Shown: one piece after another, positions 8,253 to 16,088 of the stretch
How positions within the stretch are numbered: position 1 is the first letter of the stretch
Layout: each line of letters starts with the position of its first letter
Origin: Candidatus Omnitrophota bacterium
GTDB lineage: Bacteria > Omnitrophota > Gorgyraeia > Gygaellales > Profunditerraquicolaceae
Length of the DNA stretch: 32,868 nt
Direction of reading: 5' to 3'
Assembly (NCBI GenBank): GCA_018825985.1
Contig: JAHKAP010000038.1
Location: 1-32,868 of the forward strand
Notes under the pieces: generated by a model
The model's database searches: none
What the model saw: only the letters and a program-made list of their open reading frames with translations
Told to the model about the DNA's origin: nothing
Position numbers and translations under genes: made by a program

Positions 8253-9488
8253 ATGCATGAGTTGAATTTTCAGAAAGAGGATTTTTCCGAAAAAGAAAGG
8301 CGTAACATCGATATATTGGAGATACTTAGAAGGCGCGGGCCTATAAGCCGGCCGGATATCTCTAAAGAGATAGGTATCAACGTAGTGACTATCTCTAATT
8401 ATATAGATGATTTCATTAGACATAACTTTGTACACGAGAAAGAGTTAGACCGTTCAGAAGGCGGAAGGCGGCCGACGCTACTGGATTTAAATCCCCAGGG
8501 TGGATATGTAATCGGGGTGGGTTTAAACTTAATGAATATGGTCGGGCTATTAGTTGATCTAAAAGGCAATATAATTACCAAGACCCAGATTGCCCGCCCC
8601 AGAGCTTCAGTTAATGAAATTGCCGAGTGTCTTTTGGAGCTTATCCGGGAGATCCTGCGGCGCTCCAAGGAATATGCCGCCGATATCAAAGGTATAGGCG
8701 TAGGAATGGCAGGGCTTATTAATAAGGAAGATGGTTCCATACATTGGCCGCAGAAAATGGACCATTATTATACCTACGCCTCAGTTGACCTATCTCTGAG
8801 GGAACTGATTGAAAGGGAATTCAACCTGCCTACCTTAATTGAAAATGACGCTACCAGCGCCTGTTTTGGCGAGCACTGGTTTAACATGGATTCAGATGTT
8901 AAAGATATTATTTATATGTTCTCCGGAGTAGGCTGCGGCATAATGATCAATGGCCAGATTTATAGGGGAGCTAAAGGGTATGCCGGTGAGGTATCTATTT
9001 ATAATTATAAAGAACAGGATCTTTTCAGCTGCTCAAGCGGAAATCCATGTTTTATTAAACGTTGGGAAATGGATCTGGGCATAGTTGGCCAGGCTAAAGA
9101 AATGCTGGCTAAGGATAAAGAGGCGGCGGAGAGGTTTTTTAAGCTGACCTCATCCAATATTGATAATGTAGATTTAAAAAGCGTATTTATCGCCCTCCGT
9201 TCTAAAAATGAAATTGCTATTTCAACCCTGGACTCGGCAGCTAAAAGGCTGGGCATAAAAATAGCTTCATTAGTAAATATGCTTAATCCCCAAATAGTGG
9301 TTATCGGAGGCGGATTAGAAGATGCGGGTGAAGATTTTTTAAATAAAGTAACTTTGTCCGTGAAAGATTGGTCGTTTAGAGAAGTTACCGAAGATCTAAA
9401 GATCGTTTATTCCCAGTTGAGAGAGAATGCTGTGGCCTTAGGGGCCGCGGGATTGGTGATGCAGAGAGTGTTCGCTCAAATGGAATAA
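8253..9488 (+). CDS. ROK family transcriptional repressor
   Basis: The protein has 411 residues. Residues ~15-75 form a winged helix-turn-helix (LEILRRRGPISRPDISKEIG, then NVVTISNYIDDFI). Residues ~88-400 form a ROK (repressor/ORF/kinase) sugar-kinase-like fold with GYVIGVGLNLMNMVGLLVDL, GIGVGMAGLI, ENDATSACFGEHW and the closing IVVIGGGLEDAG. NagC/XylR-type members sense sugars or sugar phosphates. The structural zinc motif (normally H...CxCGxxGCxE) is degraded here to FSCSSGNPCF, without the usual His and with only two of three Cys. Sensing may therefore differ, or the protein may have lost kinase-like ligand binding. It heads a likely operon with the coiled-coil and LacI-type genes, 18 bp apart from the next gene. 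Confidence 0.88.
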   Translation: MHELNFQKEDFSEKERRNIDILEILRRRGPISRPDISKEIGINVVTISNYIDDFIRHNFVHEKELDRSEGGRRPTLLDLNPQGGYVIGVGLNLMNMVGLLVDLKGNIITKTQIARPRASVNEIAECLLELIREILRRSKEYAADIKGIGVGMAGLINKEDGSIHWPQKMDHYYTYASVDLSLRELIEREFNLPTLIENDATSACFGEHWFNMDSDVKDIIYMFSGVGCGIMINGQIYRGAKGYAGEVSIYNYKEQDLFSCSSGNPCFIKRWEMDLGIVGQAKEMLAKDKEAAERFFKLTSSNIDNVDLKSVFIALRSKNEIAISTLDSAAKRLGIKIASLVNMLNPQIVVIGGGLEDAGEDFLNKVTLSVKDWSFREVTEDLKIVYSQLRENAVALGAAGLVMQRVFAQME

Positions 9489-9506
9489 GAAAGGAAGGTT
9501 TATAAT

Positions 9507-10682
9507 ATGCCACAGAAGATAAAGCTTATCATAACCGGCCTTGCAGTTATACTGGTAGTTAGTCTTTTTATAAATCTGCAGGTTATGGTTTCTAAGCAGG
9601 CAGTAGAGCGCGATAGGGATGCTTTGCAAAATGAGAAATCCGGATTGCTTGCCAAGATCGATAATACTTTAAAGGATAGTAAACGCCTGGAAGAAAAGAT
9701 CGGCTTAATGAGTAATGATTTAGAAAAGGTGTCCCGGGATTTAGATAAAGCCAAAAGGGATAAATCTGATGTTCAAAGACAATATGATAACTTAAACAAG
9801 GAAAAAGATGCCCTAGTGGAAAGGTTACAGAGCCGTCCCTTAGTAACGGAGCAAAAGGAAGCCAAGGAAGAAGTTTTGAGGCCGGTTTCAACTTCTACTA
9901 CAGAAGATACCTATTGGGCAGGGATATTAAAGGCCAAGGCAGAGTTAGAGCTGAAATTAGATAATCTGCGCAATGAATTAAAAATGGGTAAGGTCGCCAA
10001 CGAACAATTACAGAGAGAAAAGACTTCTTTGGTCCTGGAGTTAAAAAATCTGGAAATGCAAAATACCGATATAAAGCACCAGCTTGAATATAATCAGCAG
10101 ATCGCGGATGCCCTGACCCAGGAACTGGTCAGGGAGAAGAACGATAAGTTTAAAATACAGGAAGAAATAAGGGATTTAAGGAGGGATAGCGTAGGTCTCC
10201 GTCGTCAGTTAGAAGGGGTTTCTGTCCGTAAATCTAAACTGGAAGAAAAAGTGGCTGAACTAGAGGTAAAGAATAGCGAACTCGAGCGCAGTTTAAATAA
10301 GGCGCAGACGCAATCAGCCCTGATGAATGTATTAAAACGGCAGGCGGCCCAGGATTATCAATCCCCGGAGGCAATTCAGGATAAGAAAGAGTCGGTAGAA
10401 TTACCTGCGATTGTGGTGCGTCCGCAAAAAGAAATTTCCTCAACGCCGTTAAATTATAACCAAAAAGGTAAAGTATCCCTGGTTAATAAGGAAAATAAAT
10501 TTTTGATTATAAGCTTGGGATATGAGTCGGGGGTCAGGGTTGGCGATATATTTAAAATATACAATAAAGAAAATAAAGAGATTGCTGTTATCGAGGCTAT
10601 CCGGGTTCGCCGCGATATAACCGCCTGTGATATTAAAAGCGAATCTGCGCCTATAACTATAGGCGATGTAGTCTTAAGGTAA
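9507..10682 (+). CDS. Membrane-anchored coiled-coil protein
   Basis: This 391-residue protein has one N-terminal transmembrane helix at about residues 6-26 (KLIITGLAVILVVSLFINLQ). A long heptad-rich coiled coil follows at ~30-285 with many E/K/L/N positions, broken by a proline-containing linker near 110-130. The C-terminal ~70 residues form a separate small beta-rich domain (KVSLVNKENKFLIISLGYES, then GVRVGDIFKIYN) similar in style to the C-terminal domain of FlgT-like proteins or other ligand-less beta barrels. The likely topology is a cytoplasmic tail and a long periplasmic rod. A good ribosome-binding site (AAGGAAGG) precedes the ATG. The stop codon overlaps the next start (TAATG), so the LacI-type gene is translationally coupled. 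The function is unknown to me. Confidence 0.8.
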   Translation: MPQKIKLIITGLAVILVVSLFINLQVMVSKQAVERDRDALQNEKSGLLAKIDNTLKDSKRLEEKIGLMSNDLEKVSRDLDKAKRDKSDVQRQYDNLNKEKDALVERLQSRPLVTEQKEAKEEVLRPVSTSTTEDTYWAGILKAKAELELKLDNLRNELKMGKVANEQLQREKTSLVLELKNLEMQNTDIKHQLEYNQQIADALTQELVREKNDKFKIQEEIRDLRRDSVGLRRQLEGVSVRKSKLEEKVAELEVKNSELERSLNKAQTQSALMNVLKRQAAQDYQSPEAIQDKKESVELPAIVVRPQKEISSTPLNYNQKGKVSLVNKENKFLIISLGYESGVRVGDIFKIYNKENKEIAVIEAIRVRRDITACDIKSESAPITIGDVVLR

Positions 10683-11710
10683 TGACCAGGACAAAAAAAA
10701 CCAATTCCAAGAATATATCAATCAAAGATGTCGCCCGTTTAGCCGGAGTATCTATCAGTACGGTCTCACGGGTAATTAATAAATTCTCTTCGGTAAAAGA
10801 GAGCCACCGGATCAAGGTCCTGGATGCGGTAAAGCAACTTAAATTTCAGCCTTCGGTTTTTGCCCAACGCTTGGCAACCGGCAGGAGTAATGTTGTAGCC
10901 CTGGTAATACCGCGTTACGAGGGGATGTTTTATTCATTTTATGTTTTGGAATTGATTCGTGGCATTGGGACGCTCTGCGAGGCGCTGAAGTTAGATTTAC
11001 TGCTGCATATTATTGACGGTAAATTATCTTTTAATCAAAAGGGTGTAGGAGGGATAATTTTCGCGGATATTATTTCTAACCGGCATCAGGTAGAGGAAGC
11101 ATTCAGTAACTCTATACCTCTGGTAGTAATAAATAACTATGTTCGGGATTTAGAAGTTACCTGTTTGGCATTGGATAATCAGTCCGGGGCTGCAAAGGCA
11201 GTAGAATATTTGATAGACCTGGGACATAAGAAAATTGCCCATATCTCGGGAGATATGATTACCCAGGCTGCCCTACAGCGCCTGGAAGGTTATAAGCAGG
11301 CTTTAAAAAAGAATAAAATTCCGGTCCGGGATGAATATATCATTGAGACGGATTACTCTCGGGGTCAGGCCAGGCAGGCGGCGGAAAAATTGATAAAAAT
11401 GCCGGATCGGCCTACGGCAATTTTTGTGGCTTCAGATTCTATGGCTCTGGAAGTAATGACGGTTGCTATGGAATCAGGTTTGAAAATTCCTGCGGATCTA
11501 TCGGTAGTCGGTTTTGATGATAATCCTTCAGGGCTTTATGGCCCAGTCTCCCTGACTACGGTAAGGCAACCGTTGGTAAAAATGGCCCAGGATGCAGTAA
11601 AAGAATTAATGATCCTCATGGACCCTAAGCAGGAACATAAAGTAAAAAAGATCTTGATGCCCACGGAATTGGTGATCCGTGAGTCATGTAGCGCTTTAAA
11701 AAACCAATAG
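10682..11710 (+). CDS. LacI/GalR family transcriptional regulator
   Basis: The 342-residue protein has the expected two-part structure. The N-terminal helix-turn-helix and hinge are at ~12-65 (SIKDVARLAGVSISTVSRVI, then PSVFAQRLATGRS). The periplasmic-binding-protein-like core has GGIIFADII, DLGHKKIAHISGD, PTAIFVASDSMALEVM and the family signature VVGFDDNPSG near the C-terminus. Such proteins bind palindromic operators and respond to sugars or nucleosides; the effector cannot be read from sequence. It is the third gene of the ROK / coiled-coil / LacI unit and its start overlaps the previous stop by 1 base. Having two sugar-type repressors in one unit without any transport or catabolic gene next to them is unusual. 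Confidence 0.93.
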   Translation: MTRTKKTNSKNISIKDVARLAGVSISTVSRVINKFSSVKESHRIKVLDAVKQLKFQPSVFAQRLATGRSNVVALVIPRYEGMFYSFYVLELIRGIGTLCEALKLDLLLHIIDGKLSFNQKGVGGIIFADIISNRHQVEEAFSNSIPLVVINNYVRDLEVTCLALDNQSGAAKAVEYLIDLGHKKIAHISGDMITQAALQRLEGYKQALKKNKIPVRDEYIIETDYSRGQARQAAEKLIKMPDRPTAIFVASDSMALEVMTVAMESGLKIPADLSVVGFDDNPSGLYGPVSLTTVRQPLVKMAQDAVKELMILMDPKQEHKVKKILMPTELVIRESCSALKNQ

Positions 11711-11718
11711 CTCTTCCT

Positions 11719-11737
11719 GCCTCTATTCCATAGAGGC
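11719..11737 (+). terminator. Hairpin after the LacI-type gene, weak terminator candidate
   Basis: GCCTCTAT (11719-11726) pairs with ATAGAGGC (11730-11737) across a 3-nt loop just after the stop codon. The following bases (TCTTATA) are only partly T-rich, so termination is uncertain. Confidence 0.45.
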
Positions 11738-11741
11738 TCTT

Positions 11742-11788
11742 ATACAATTTATTGTGCCTCTCGTGAGAAAATATACCATATATTGTAT
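11742..11788 (+). promoter_or_regulatory. Two NrdR-box-like operators, 31 bp apart
   Basis: ATACAATTTATTGTGC (11742-11757) and ATACCATATATTGTAT (11773-11788) both resemble the NrdR box, which is an A/T-rich palindrome of the form ACACWATATATWGTGT. Their starts are exactly 31 bp apart, about three helical turns, which is the classical arrangement for cooperative NrdR binding upstream of ribonucleotide reductase genes. The second copy ends 7 bp before the -35 of the nrdJ promoter. NrdR itself is not encoded in this window. Confidence 0.75.
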
Positions 11789-11795
11789 TTTTTTA

Positions 11796-11824
11796 TTGAC
11801 AAACAATAATCTAAAGGATATACT
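11796..11824 (+). promoter_or_regulatory. Sigma-70-type promoter for nrdJ
   Basis: TTGACA (11796-11801) and TATACT (11819-11824) are separated by 17 bp, close to consensus. A strong GGAGG ribosome-binding site precedes the ATG at 11881. Confidence 0.8.
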
Positions 11825-11880
11825 TAAGCTTCATAAATAACATTATTTAATAACCTGTTTTTATTTTTTGGAGGCATAAC

Positions 11881-14175
11881 ATGACGCTTAGGCTTTCTGA
11901 GAATTCGCTAAAAGTTTTAGAGAGGAGGTACTTAAAAAGAGATGCTGACGGCAAGGTTATTGAGACCGCTGAAGATATGTTTAGAAGGGTAGCCCGGGCG
12001 ATAGCCGAAGCCGATAGAAAATATGATTTAAAAGAAGAAGATATCTCTAAGATCGCAGATGATTTTTTCCGGGTTATGACCGCCCTGGAATTCATCCCTA
12101 ATTCTCCTTGCTTGATGAATGCCGGGAGGGAATTAGGCCAATTGAGCGCTTGTTTTACCCTGCCGATATGCGATTCGATGGAGTCAATATTTGAGACCTT
12201 AAAAGCAACCGCCATGATCCATAAGTCCGGCGGAGGGACAGGATTTTCGTTCTCCCGTATTCGGCCTAAGAATTCGGTAGTCAAATCTACCGGCGGCGTT
12301 GCTTCAGGACCGGTTTCTTTCATGAAGGTTTATGACGCGGCTACTGAAGCGGTTAAACAGGGCGGTACGCGCAGGGGCGCGAATATGGGGATATTAAGAG
12401 TGGACCACCCGGATGTTTTGGAATTTGTGACCTGCAAAGAGAACAATAAAGAGATTAATAATTTCAATATTTCGGTAGCGATCACCGATGATTTTATGAA
12501 GAGATTAGAGAATAACCAGGAGCATGATCTGGTTGATCCTCACTCCAATGAATTAGTAAAGAGAGTGCATGCCCGCGAAGTTTTTGATCTGATTGTTAAA
12601 CAGGCCCATAAAAACGGCGAACCCGGCGTTTTATTTATTGATAAGGTTAATCAGGATAATCCTACTCCGAAATTAGGCAAGATCGAGAGTACCAACCCTT
12701 GCGGAGAACAACCGCTCCTTCCTTACGAGAGTTGCGATCTGGGCTCGATAAATCTGGACCGAATCTATAAAAAAACAGGTCCAAAATACGAAATTGATTG
12801 GGAGAAATTAAAAGATATAACCCATTTGGCTGTGCGTTTCCTGGATAATCTTATTGACGTGAACAAGTATCCTATCCCCGAGATCGAAAAAGCCACCAAG
12901 ATGACCCGCAAAATCGGTTTAGGGGTCATGGGATGGGCCAGTCTTTTGATCCGGATGGGCATTCCTTATGATGGCAATGAAGCGGTGTATTTAGGCGAAA
13001 AGGTGATGTCTTTTATCCTTAATGAAGGCTTCTTGGAATCTGAAAATCTGGCCAGTAAAAAAGGCGTATTCCCGGCTTTTAAAGGGAGTATTTATGATAA
13101 GAAAGAAGGCGGCAGGAAACTGCGTAACGCCACCCTGACTACTATCGCGCCTACCGGGACCATCAGTATTATTGCCGGACCTTGTTCTTCGGGGATCGAG
13201 CCATTGTTTGCCATAGTCTATTACCGCAATGTAATGGATAATGATAAATTGGTTGAGATAGATCCTTTATTTGAGGAGATAGCTAAAGAAAGAGGCTTCT
13301 ACAGCCGGGAATTAATGGAAAAGATCGCCGAAACCGGGTCGGTTAAAGATATTGAGGAAGTGCCTGAGGATGTAAAAAAGGTATTTGTAACCGCTCATGA
13401 CATAGCCCCGGAATGGCATGTTAAAATGCAAGCGGCATTCCAGAAATATGTTCATAACGCCGTATCCAAGACCGTTAATTTTCATCATGACGCAAGCGTG
13501 GATGAGATCAGGAAGTCTTATCTTTTGGCTTATGAGCTGGGATGTAAAGGCATTACCATATACCGCGACCGCAGCCGCGAGGAGCAGGTATTAAATATCG
13601 CCCACAAAGATAAAAAAGAAGCCCAGGAAGCGATTCTGCCGGTTAAAGAGATCGCTCCCCGCCCCCGGCCGGAAGTCATTATAGGCACTACCACTAAAGT
13701 TGCTACCGGATGCGGTAACCTTTATGTTACTATTAATATCGATGAGGAAGGAAACCCTTTTGAATTGTTTACTCAGATGGGCAAGGCCGGCGGATGCGCC
13801 GCGTCCCAGCTGGAGGCAATCGGCAGGTTGGTATCTTTAGGGTTTCGCTCCGGCATAGAAGTAAAGTCGATAATCGAACAATTACGCAATATCCGCTGTC
13901 CTTCTCCGTCATGGGAAAAAGGACAGCGTATTTTCTCTTGCGCTGACGCTATTGCCCGGGTAATTGAGAAAAGGCTGATAAATAAACAGGTTTCTACTCA
14001 GGCTATTACTATCGCTGAGCTGGCAATGAAACATTCTCATGATGAAGTTGCTCTCTTGGATAAGACAGCTGCTCATGGCGGGGATATTGTCGGAGTATGC
14101 CCGGATTGCGGGGGGACGTTGCGCCATGAGGAAGGTTGCGTTAAATGCCAGGTCTGCGGATATTCCAAGTGTTAG
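11881..14175 (+). CDS. nrdJ: Adenosylcobalamin-dependent (class II) ribonucleotide reductase
   Basis: NrdJ converts ribonucleotides to deoxyribonucleotides through a radical made from adenosylcobalamin, without oxygen. The 764-residue protein shows the catalytic thiyl Cys and Glu in NPCGEQ (C274, E276) and C285 in ESCDLGSINL. The partner redox Cys lies in LSACF (C91), matching the spacing seen in class II enzymes such as that of Thermotoga maritima. The phosphate loop LTTIAPTGTISIIAGPCSSG is present. There is no N-terminal ATP-cone. A TSCPD domain lies at about residues 610-680 (TGCGNLYVTINIDEEGNPFE, AGGCAASQLEAIGRL). The C-terminus is a zinc-ribbon-like CPDCGG...CVKCQVCGYSKC tail that re-reduces the active site. 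The only regulatory signals seen are NrdR-type boxes; I see no B12 riboswitch. It stands alone, not in a nrd operon. Confidence 0.96.
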   Translation: MTLRLSENSLKVLERRYLKRDADGKVIETAEDMFRRVARAIAEADRKYDLKEEDISKIADDFFRVMTALEFIPNSPCLMNAGRELGQLSACFTLPICDSMESIFETLKATAMIHKSGGGTGFSFSRIRPKNSVVKSTGGVASGPVSFMKVYDAATEAVKQGGTRRGANMGILRVDHPDVLEFVTCKENNKEINNFNISVAITDDFMKRLENNQEHDLVDPHSNELVKRVHAREVFDLIVKQAHKNGEPGVLFIDKVNQDNPTPKLGKIESTNPCGEQPLLPYESCDLGSINLDRIYKKTGPKYEIDWEKLKDITHLAVRFLDNLIDVNKYPIPEIEKATKMTRKIGLGVMGWASLLIRMGIPYDGNEAVYLGEKVMSFILNEGFLESENLASKKGVFPAFKGSIYDKKEGGRKLRNATLTTIAPTGTISIIAGPCSSGIEPLFAIVYYRNVMDNDKLVEIDPLFEEIAKERGFYSRELMEKIAETGSVKDIEEVPEDVKKVFVTAHDIAPEWHVKMQAAFQKYVHNAVSKTVNFHHDASVDEIRKSYLLAYELGCKGITIYRDRSREEQVLNIAHKDKKEAQEAILPVKEIAPRPRPEVIIGTTTKVATGCGNLYVTINIDEEGNPFELFTQMGKAGGCAASQLEAIGRLVSLGFRSGIEVKSIIEQLRNIRCPSPSWEKGQRIFSCADAIARVIEKRLINKQVSTQAITIAELAMKHSHDEVALLDKTAAHGGDIVGVCPDCGGTLRHEEGCVKCQVCGYSKC

Positions 14176-14186
14176 CCTAGGGCCAA

Positions 14187-15503
14187 TTGAAGAAAATATT
14201 ATATATAATCTTAGACGGCTTAGGCGATCTGCCTATAAAAGAACTAGGCAATAAAACTCCTCTTGAGGCGGCGCTCACCCCTAATTTAGACCGTCTCGCC
14301 CAATCCGGCCTAACCGGAACCGTATTTCCTGTAGGAAAAGATATCTCGCCGGAATCGGATGTCGCGGTAATCAGCCTTTTAGGTTATGACGTTTTAAAAT
14401 ATTACACTGGACGTGGGCCGTTAGAAGCCTTTGCCGAAGGCTTAAATGTTTGTAAGGGTAATCTTGCGATAAGGGTTAATTTTGCCGCAGTAGAATATGA
14501 CGGTTTGGCCATTAGAGACCGCAGGGTAAAAAGGAGCTTAACTCTTGAGGAAGCCGGTAATCTGGCTAAAGAAATAAATTCTAAAGTAACACTTTCCAAC
14601 GCCACCTTTGAATTTAAAAATACAGCCGGGCATAGAGGAGTACTGGTAATAAGGGGTATGCATTCAAGCTTATCCGGCCATATTACTAATACCGATCCGG
14701 CTTATGCCAGGGATGGTTTGTTTAGCCGGGCCCTGGATAAATTTAATAATTCTGTGCAGGAATCAAGACCTATGCCGGGGTTCGAAGATTCTCTTGAGGC
14801 CGTTGAAGCAGCAAGTCTTTTAAACGAATTTACCCAAAAATCCCATCAAGTTTTAAATAATTCAGCAATAAATAAAAAAAGGGTCTCTTTAAATTTGCCT
14901 CAGGCGAATATGGTTCTGTCCCGCTCCTGCGGAGATTCTTTGCCGGAATTACCATCTTTTAGCAGTTTGTATAATAATATAAGAATGGGATCTTTCGTAG
15001 AGATGCCGGTAGAAAGAGGCATTGCTCTTTTGACCGGTATGGATATTGTAGACATACCTTCATCAACCGGGCATTTGGATGTTGATTATACTATATGGGC
15101 AAAAGTTATTCTGGATGCGTTGAAACGCTATGAAGGTTTATACATTCATATTAAAGGTCCGGATGAGCCAGGGCACGACGGAGATTTTGTCAGGAAAAAA
15201 AAGGTAATTGAAATGATCGATAAGTTCTTTTTTTCCGGACTGATCCCGGAGATAGATTTTAAAGATTTTATAATTTGTGTTACATCGGATCACTCTACTC
15301 CCTGCCTTAAAAAAGCTCATTCTTCCCAGGCCCTGCCTTTATTGATCTCAGGCGCTGGTATTACACCGGACGGATCTTTGAGTTTTTCTGAAAAAGCCGC
15401 TAAACTTGGCTCCTTAGGTGAAATGCAAGGCAGCCAGATAATGCCCCTTCTTGTAAAATTTGCCCGGGACGGTTCTGAAAACAATCTTAAAGTGTCCCCT
15501 TAG
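14187..15503 (+). CDS. apgM: 2,3-bisphosphoglycerate-independent phosphoglycerate mutase, archaeal type (ApgM)
   Basis: ApgM interconverts 3- and 2-phosphoglycerate in glycolysis and belongs to the alkaline phosphatase superfamily. The reading frame starts at a TTG (14187) right after nrdJ; MKKILYIILDGLGDLPIKEL is the expected N-terminus with metal-binding D10. Other landmarks are SPESDVAVISLLGYDV, the RVNFAAVEYDG region, GPDEPGHDGD and the metal-binding VTSDHSTPC...AHSSQALPLLI near the C-terminus. The 438-residue length is a little above the usual ~400. The final 12 residues (RDGSENNLKVSP) are encoded by the inverted end of the transposase element at 15466, so the native C-terminus has been replaced or extended. 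The core catalytic residues lie upstream of that join. The ribosome-binding site before TTG is weak. Confidence 0.9.
   Translation: MKKILYIILDGLGDLPIKELGNKTPLEAALTPNLDRLAQSGLTGTVFPVGKDISPESDVAVISLLGYDVLKYYTGRGPLEAFAEGLNVCKGNLAIRVNFAAVEYDGLAIRDRRVKRSLTLEEAGNLAKEINSKVTLSNATFEFKNTAGHRGVLVIRGMHSSLSGHITNTDPAYARDGLFSRALDKFNNSVQESRPMPGFEDSLEAVEAASLLNEFTQKSHQVLNNSAINKKRVSLNLPQANMVLSRSCGDSLPELPSFSSLYNNIRMGSFVEMPVERGIALLTGMDIVDIPSSTGHLDVDYTIWAKVILDALKRYEGLYIHIKGPDEPGHDGDFVRKKKVIEMIDKFFFSGLIPEIDFKDFIICVTSDHSTPCLKKAHSSQALPLLISGAGITPDGSLSFSEKAAKLGSLGEMQGSQIMPLLVKFARDGSENNLKVSP
15466..15499. repeat. Left hairpin end of the RAYT-like element
   Basis: GGGACGGTTCTGAAA plus AAAGTGTCCC separated by 8 bases. 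It is read through as the last codons of apgM; the apgM TAG stop at 15501-15503 lies just beyond it and overlaps the transposase stop on the other strand. Confidence 0.85.
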
Positions 15504-15976
15504 ATCGAAAATAAATTATCTAAAAGAGTCCATTCCTCTTTTCTGGCAAAATAACTGCTCCAGCGATATCTGCCTATTTGGGTTACTAAAGAAGCTCTTA
15601 CCGGATTATTTTCTACATACTCTATACACTGCAATAAGTAGCTATCTTTTTGTATAATTTTGCTTTTAAACCTGTCCTGCCATAAATGGCCTACTGTATT
15701 ATATTTTTCGTTGAAATATCGTGTATAGCTAAGGTTTAAACCACGCATAATTTTATTTAGGCTGGTCTTTATGGGAACATCCATAAGAAGATGTATGTGA
15801 TTGGGCATTAAACAGAAACAATATAATTTAGCCTTAAAGCGTTGTTTATATTTTTGTAACAGATATAAATATTTCTCATAGTCGGCAGGTTCTCTAAAAA
15901 CACATTGTTTTTGATTTCCTCTTGTGATAATATGATACGCGGTATTATCCATGGTCAATCTAGCAATTCTTGGCAT
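15500..15976 (-). CDS. REP-associated tyrosine transposase (Y1_Tnp / TnpA_REP)
   Basis: This is a single-strand DNA transposase of the HUH family, 158 residues from the chosen ATG (15974-15976). That start has a perfect GGAGGTGA ribosome-binding site (15982-15989 on the other strand); a longer frame exists upstream but lacks one. It begins MPRIARLTMDNTAYHIITRG, the standard opening of this family. The metal-binding HUH motif is PNHIHLLMDV (H60, H62). The catalytic tyrosine is probably Y120 in YLLQCIEYVENNPVRASLV, and WSSYFARKEEWTLLDNLF follows. All key residues are intact, so it could be active. It sits inside its hairpin ends and runs opposite to apgM and mnmG. Its stop codon overlaps the apgM stop. 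Confidence 0.93.
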   Translation of the reverse strand: MPRIARLTMDNTAYHIITRGNQKQCVFREPADYEKYLYLLQKYKQRFKAKLYCFCLMPNHIHLLMDVPIKTSLNKIMRGLNLSYTRYFNEKYNTVGHLWQDRFKSKIIQKDSYLLQCIEYVENNPVRASLVTQIGRYRWSSYFARKEEWTLLDNLFSI

Positions 15977-16043
15977 ATCTATCACCTCCTCAATATAATA
16001 GACGGTTAAACTATGAATTTCTAACAAGAAAATATTAAAAAAA

Positions 16044-16076
16044 GGGACACTTTGGCTTCAGTTTCAGAACCGTCCC
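16044..16076. repeat. Right hairpin end of the RAYT-like element
   Basis: The complement of this stretch repeats the left end with 25 of 25 conserved positions (15 bp plus 10 bp) around a different 8-base middle. mnmG starts 12 bp later and no ribosome-binding site lies between. Confidence 0.85.
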
Positions 16077-16088
16077 CGAATTTAAATT

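Larger units (their letters stand above)
15466..16077. mobile_element. REP-associated tyrosine transposase (RAYT-like) element with hairpin ends
   Basis: A single transposase gene (minus strand) is bracketed by two imperfect inverted ends. Left: GGGACGGTTCTGAAA at 15466-15480, 8 variable bases, then AAAGTGTCCC (15489-15499). Right, on the opposite strand: GGGACGGTTCTGAAA, 8 variable bases and AAAGTGTCCC at 16044-16076. Each end is itself a hairpin (GGGAC/GTCCC). This is the layout of IS200/IS605-type Y1 or RAYT elements, which do not create target duplications. The left end lies inside apgM and the right end stops 12 bp before mnmG. Confidence 0.85.

Noticed and set aside
11711-11880. Cobalamin riboswitch upstream of nrdJ
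   Set aside because: The 170-bp leader is too short and lacks the B12-box-like core; NrdR-type boxes and a promoter explain it.
12765-12962. Several antisense frames inside nrdJ, pst and mnmG
   Set aside because: They lie opposite strongly conserved coding sequence and carry no recognisable motif.
14039-14254. Short frame across the nrdJ-apgM junction
   Set aside because: It overlaps nrdJ in another frame; codon pattern and conserved motifs support nrdJ and apgM.
15977-16027. 17-residue longer start of the transposase
   Set aside because: The upstream ATG lacks a ribosome-binding site and the sequence before MPRIARL is not typical of the family.
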